DNA of 64,000 bases from the NCBI RefSeq assembly GCF_001426865.1, contig NZ_LMFO01000001.1, positions 1,156,980 through 1,220,979 on the forward strand. The letters run 5' to 3'. Source of the DNA: Paenibacillus sp. Root52. GTDB lineage: Bacteria; Bacillota; Bacilli; Paenibacillales; Paenibacillaceae. Positions within the stretch are counted from its first letter, which is position 1. Every line of letters begins with the position of its first letter. Below the pieces are notes generated by a model. The model did not search any database, had not been told where the DNA came from, and saw only the letters and a list, made by a program, of their open reading frames with translations. The position numbers and the translations under genes are program-made. Of the stretch, positions 61,346-64,000 are shown piece after piece.

Positions 61346-62236
61346 CTGATTCTCTATCACGTTACTTATTCTTCCGATTCTTATCGTGTAAAAGCATATC
61401 TCGGTCTTCCCGATGGCTGCTCGTTGTCTTCCTTCTCTGTCCCAACAGAGGTTGATAACTTACCACCCGCGCCAACCTTATCACCCACGCTCCATCCTGT
61501 GAAATTGACCGCACTGGCTAGTCGTTATTCCAGAGCCCATTCGAATCAGATACACATTGATCAGAACACATTATGGCCAGTACTGATCTACTGCCGAGGT
61601 GGACTCGGTAATTATGGTGGGGTTAATACGTCTTGGATTGAACATTTTGTTAACTACGGGTATATCGTGTTCGCCCCTGCATATCGCGGTAATGAAGGTG
61701 GTGAAGGGCGTGATGAGTATGGCGGCAGTGATCTGCAAGATGTTGTATCCGCTTATCAATTGGTGCATGGACTGCCTTTTGCCGACCCGTCACGGATCTC
61801 TGTCATGGGTTTCTCGAGAGGCGCGATCAATGCTGTACACGCAGCAGCGACTTACAATACAAAACCTCATGGTGTTCACAAGCTCGTGTTATGGAGCGGT
61901 GTCGCCGATGTGGCTCAAACCTATCTGGAACGTACAGATCTGAGAAGAACACTTAAACGGGTTCTCGGCAATTCTCCGCATCGAGCTCCTGAAGCGTACA
62001 CTGCCCGTTCGCCACTCTTCAAAGTTCCAGAGCTTCGCTGTCCCGTCCTAATCATGCATGGAACTGCGGATACTCAGGTGAAGTACAGTCATGGTACACA
62101 GATGTATAACGAATTAAAACGCAGCGGTGCGGAGGTTACGTTTCACGCCTACGGGGGAGAAAATCATCATTTCCAAGGCACAGTTCAGCAGACCGCGATC
62201 AGCCATATGTTTAAATGGCTTGGGACACCATCGTGA
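61346..62236 (+). CDS. Alpha/beta hydrolase of the prolyl-oligopeptidase (S9) type, non-canonical start
   Basis: Motifs include CRGGLGNYGG (oxyanion side), YRGNEGGEGRDEYGG, nucleophile elbow GFSRGA, LIMHGTADTQV (Asp region) and GGENHHF (His). The core β-strand SYRVKAYLGLPDGCS is encoded upstream of the first usual start, a TTG at 61424. After the in-frame TGA at 61328 there is no ATG, GTG or TTG before that point. AAAGGAAG at 61333-61340 is followed by ATT (61343), CTG (61346) and ATT (61349) in frame, so one of these probably starts translation. CTG is used here for spacing only. The peptidase or esterase activity is unknown. Confidence 0.75.
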   Translation: MILYHVTYSSDSYRVKAYLGLPDGCSLSSFSVPTEVDNLPPAPTLSPTLHPVKLTALASRYSRAHSNQIHIDQNTLWPVLIYCRGGLGNYGGVNTSWIEHFVNYGYIVFAPAYRGNEGGEGRDEYGGSDLQDVVSAYQLVHGLPFADPSRISVMGFSRGAINAVHAAATYNTKPHGVHKLVLWSGVADVAQTYLERTDLRRTLKRVLGNSPHRAPEAYTARSPLFKVPELRCPVLIMHGTADTQVKYSHGTQMYNELKRSGAEVTFHAYGGENHHFQGTVQQTAISHMFKWLGTPS

Positions 62237-62320
62237 TCCAAGCCATAACTGCGGTATTCATTAGGGCAAATGTTACGGTATACTAGAGGGGTACCTTTTT
62301 CGTGAAAGGATGAAAGTCAC

Positions 62321-63043
62321 ATGCATCATCAGATAACCCTCCAAAAGTACGCATTGCTCATTCTATGCATGGCTGCCGGTATGGTCGACTTGATCGGATA
62401 TTTAGCCTTAGGTCATGTACTAACCGCAAATATGACGGGCAACATCGTTTTGCTGGGTATTGCTATTGCTCGAGCTCAGGAGTTTGTTGTACTCCGTTCG
62501 TTAATCGCACTTATTGGATTTATCATCGGAAATGCAATAGCAGCTCGCATGATTGGATGGGGACGGAGCGAAAGTGGCTGGACGAAGCGAATTACAACTG
62601 TATTTGTAGTTGAGAGCAGCTTACTGCTCTTTTTTGCTGTCGCCATGATCAGTCCCTATGCAGAACAACTATCTTATCTATTGATTCTCGTCTTAGCAGC
62701 AGCGATGGGAATACAAACTACAGCAGCTCGCCGGATCGGCATTGCTGGCATATCTACAACCGTTCTAACGAATAATCTGGCCGCCGTTGTGGAAGATACC
62801 GTAAGCATTATGTACAGGATAAGACACACCTCTGCCAAATCCCTATTTAAATCATTATCCGGCGATGTATATCTACGTGCTGGTGCGGTTCTGATTTATT
62901 TGGTCGGCATCGTTGCTGCCGCACTTCTGTTCCAACATTGGCCTCTAATCTCTGTCTGGATTCCTGTTCTGCTCGTTGGAGGCATCACCTTGTATGCTCG
63001 GACTCAATTCAGCGATGTACGGGATACAGCAAGTGGTAGTTAA
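62321..63043 (+). CDS. YoaK family membrane protein (DUF1275)
   Basis: The 240-residue protein has about six membrane helices and the family N-terminus LLILCMAAGMVDLIGYLALGHVLTANMTGNIVLLGIA. AAAMGIQTTAARRIGIAGISTTVLTNNLAAVVEDTV is the second conserved block. Its function is unknown. GAAAGGA lies 10 nt before the ATG. It is convergent with the LysR gene, 8 bp apart. Confidence 0.9.
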   Translation: MHHQITLQKYALLILCMAAGMVDLIGYLALGHVLTANMTGNIVLLGIAIARAQEFVVLRSLIALIGFIIGNAIAARMIGWGRSESGWTKRITTVFVVESSLLLFFAVAMISPYAEQLSYLLILVLAAAMGIQTTAARRIGIAGISTTVLTNNLAAVVEDTVSIMYRIRHTSAKSLFKSLSGDVYLRAGAVLIYLVGIVAAALLFQHWPLISVWIPVLLVGGITLYARTQFSDVRDTASGS

Positions 63044-63051
63044 GAAGCCAA

Positions 63052-63954
63052 TCAGTTATATTGCATGTTCGAAGCTTCCTGCTTCATTAGATCAACCAAT
63101 TTTCGAGCAGCGGGTGACAATACTTCCCCTGCTCGTGTACATACCGCGAGTATATTCTTCAATTGCATATGCTGGACGAATACGCGTGCCAGTCTGCCTT
63201 CACGAACATCCTCTTTCACAACCAGTGAAGAGATAAAATTAGCTCCATATCCTGCTTTTACTGCACTGATTGTCTCATTCAGCCCATTGAATTGAAGAGC
63301 GATCCGAGGTGCAGGCAAATTATTGGTTGTACAGAGTGATACGAGTCGATCTCTGGTTACACTTCCCTCTTCACGCATGATGAATGGCTCTGCCATCATG
63401 TCTTTCAATTCTACTTCCCGTCCCGCATATGGATGCTCTGGATGAACGACAAACCACATCTCATCCTCAAACAGCTCATCCCAGTGAACCCCGTCATGTG
63501 TGATCCCACTTCCACCGTATACCGCAATTTCTGCTTCATATCGAAGCAATTGATCAAATGCCATCCGTGTATTCGTCGTATTCACAACGACCTCAACCTC
63601 TTCATGCATCTGCTTGAATCGAGCAATCCATGCTGGAAGCAGAAAATTAGCCGGGAGATATGTTGCTGTAATCCGGATCATGCCTTTCTTGCCTGCCCGG
63701 AAATCCTCCACAAAATGCTCTACTTCTTGTTCCAGCATAAATAACCGTTCTGCATAACTGATAAGCTGTGTACCCACATCCGTAAGAACAAGTCTTCTGC
63801 CCTCCGAGACAAATAGCTGAATGTTCAGCTCTCGTTCAAACTTTTTCACTTGGGATGAAACGGCCGGCTGACTAATGTTGAGTTCTTCAGCAGCTCGTGT
63901 TACCCCACCATATCGCACAATAGCATGAAACAACCTTAGTCCATGTAGATTCAT
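63052..63954 (-). CDS. LysR family transcriptional regulator
   Basis: The 300-residue protein has an N-terminal winged helix (MNLHGLRLFHAIVRYGGVTRAAEELNISQPAVSSQVKKFERELNIQLF) and a LysR substrate-binding domain (about 90-295). ATG at 63954 follows AAAGGAG by 6 nt. A longer frame to 63969 includes the binding site itself. Its effector and targets are unknown. The gene it would regulate may lie beyond the right edge of the window. Confidence 0.93.
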   Translation of the reverse strand: MNLHGLRLFHAIVRYGGVTRAAEELNISQPAVSSQVKKFERELNIQLFVSEGRRLVLTDVGTQLISYAERLFMLEQEVEHFVEDFRAGKKGMIRITATYLPANFLLPAWIARFKQMHEEVEVVVNTTNTRMAFDQLLRYEAEIAVYGGSGITHDGVHWDELFEDEMWFVVHPEHPYAGREVELKDMMAEPFIMREEGSVTRDRLVSLCTTNNLPAPRIALQFNGLNETISAVKAGYGANFISSLVVKEDVREGRLARVFVQHMQLKNILAVCTRAGEVLSPAARKLVDLMKQEASNMQYN

Positions 63955-64000
63955 GTGATCTCCTTTCAAAACATAACTAAAATGTATGATTAAATATAAT

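Noticed and set aside
61165..61455. Open frame before the S9-type hydrolase, considered as a 5' part of a frameshifted gene
   Set aside because: Its translation shows no relation to the hydrolase family. The conserved strand begins in the hydrolase frame itself, after the TGA at 61328.
1..64000. tRNA, rRNA, insertion sequences and prophage genes
   Set aside because: None was recognised by reading both strands. A tRNA or covariance-model scan was not possible here.

Overview
The window looks like chromosomal DNA of a Gram-positive, endospore-forming member of the Bacillales, most likely Paenibacillus. The reasons are strong AGGAGG-type ribosome binding sites with frequent TTG/GTG starts, an S-layer-homology (SLH) domain protein, LplABC-type sugar ABC genes, an AraC regulator of the YesS type, a YjcZ-type small sporulation protein, a DesK/DesR/desaturase module, a YwaC/RelP alarmone synthetase and a seven-part Mrp antiporter operon. 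I saw no tRNA, rRNA, CRISPR array, transposase or phage gene. The gene content reads as ordinary chromosome with accessory surface and carbohydrate loci.

Layout. 1-5.4 kb: a truncated DUF4153-like membrane protein, an SgrR-like regulator, a PadR regulator coupled to a SEDS (FtsW/RodA)-like membrane protein, and a small P-loop kinase. 5.6-10.8 kb: a secreted serine hydrolase fused to SLH domains, then a ComP/ComA-like two-component pair. 10.9-20.0 kb: a carbohydrate import and processing operon (lipoprotein, two permeases, an unknown 563-residue protein, a TIM-barrel isomerase) with a membrane-bound AraC regulator upstream. 20.1-23.8 kb: a ROK repressor, ROK kinase and MFS transporter, with a perfect inverted-repeat operator in front. 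23.9-28.1 kb: YitT, then fatty-acid desaturase, DesK and DesR, with an apparent DesR operator. 28.2-32.8 kb: lipoprotein, polysaccharide deacetylase, ferritin, amino-acid exporter, YjcZ and YolD. 33.0-41.5 kb: two translationally coupled DUF11 repeat proteins of 564 and about 2250 residues. 41.7-45.2 kb: two diguanylate cyclases around a small unknown protein. 45.4-51.4 kb: the mrp operon with mrpA and mrpB fused. 51.5-56.0 kb: two esterases and an MMPL transporter. 56.2-64.0 kb: flavin reductase, Fur-box-linked siderophore-binding lipoprotein, a Pro/Gly-rich putative spore protein, a relP-bcr operon, a serine hydrolase, YoaK and a LysR regulator.

The most unusual points are these. (1) The giant DUF11 protein has alternating A/B repeats and neither a signal peptide nor a cell-wall anchor, and a sporulation-like -10 element lies upstream, which suggests a mother-cell-made spore-surface protein. 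(2) Three genes (desK, the giant DUF11 gene and the serine hydrolase at 61.3 kb) appear to start at ATT or CTG behind strong Shine-Dalgarno sequences. For desK, starting at ATT puts the phospho-acceptor histidine at residue 188, the number known for Bacillus subtilis DesK. (3) A 12-bp inverted repeat sits just upstream of the desaturase promoter.
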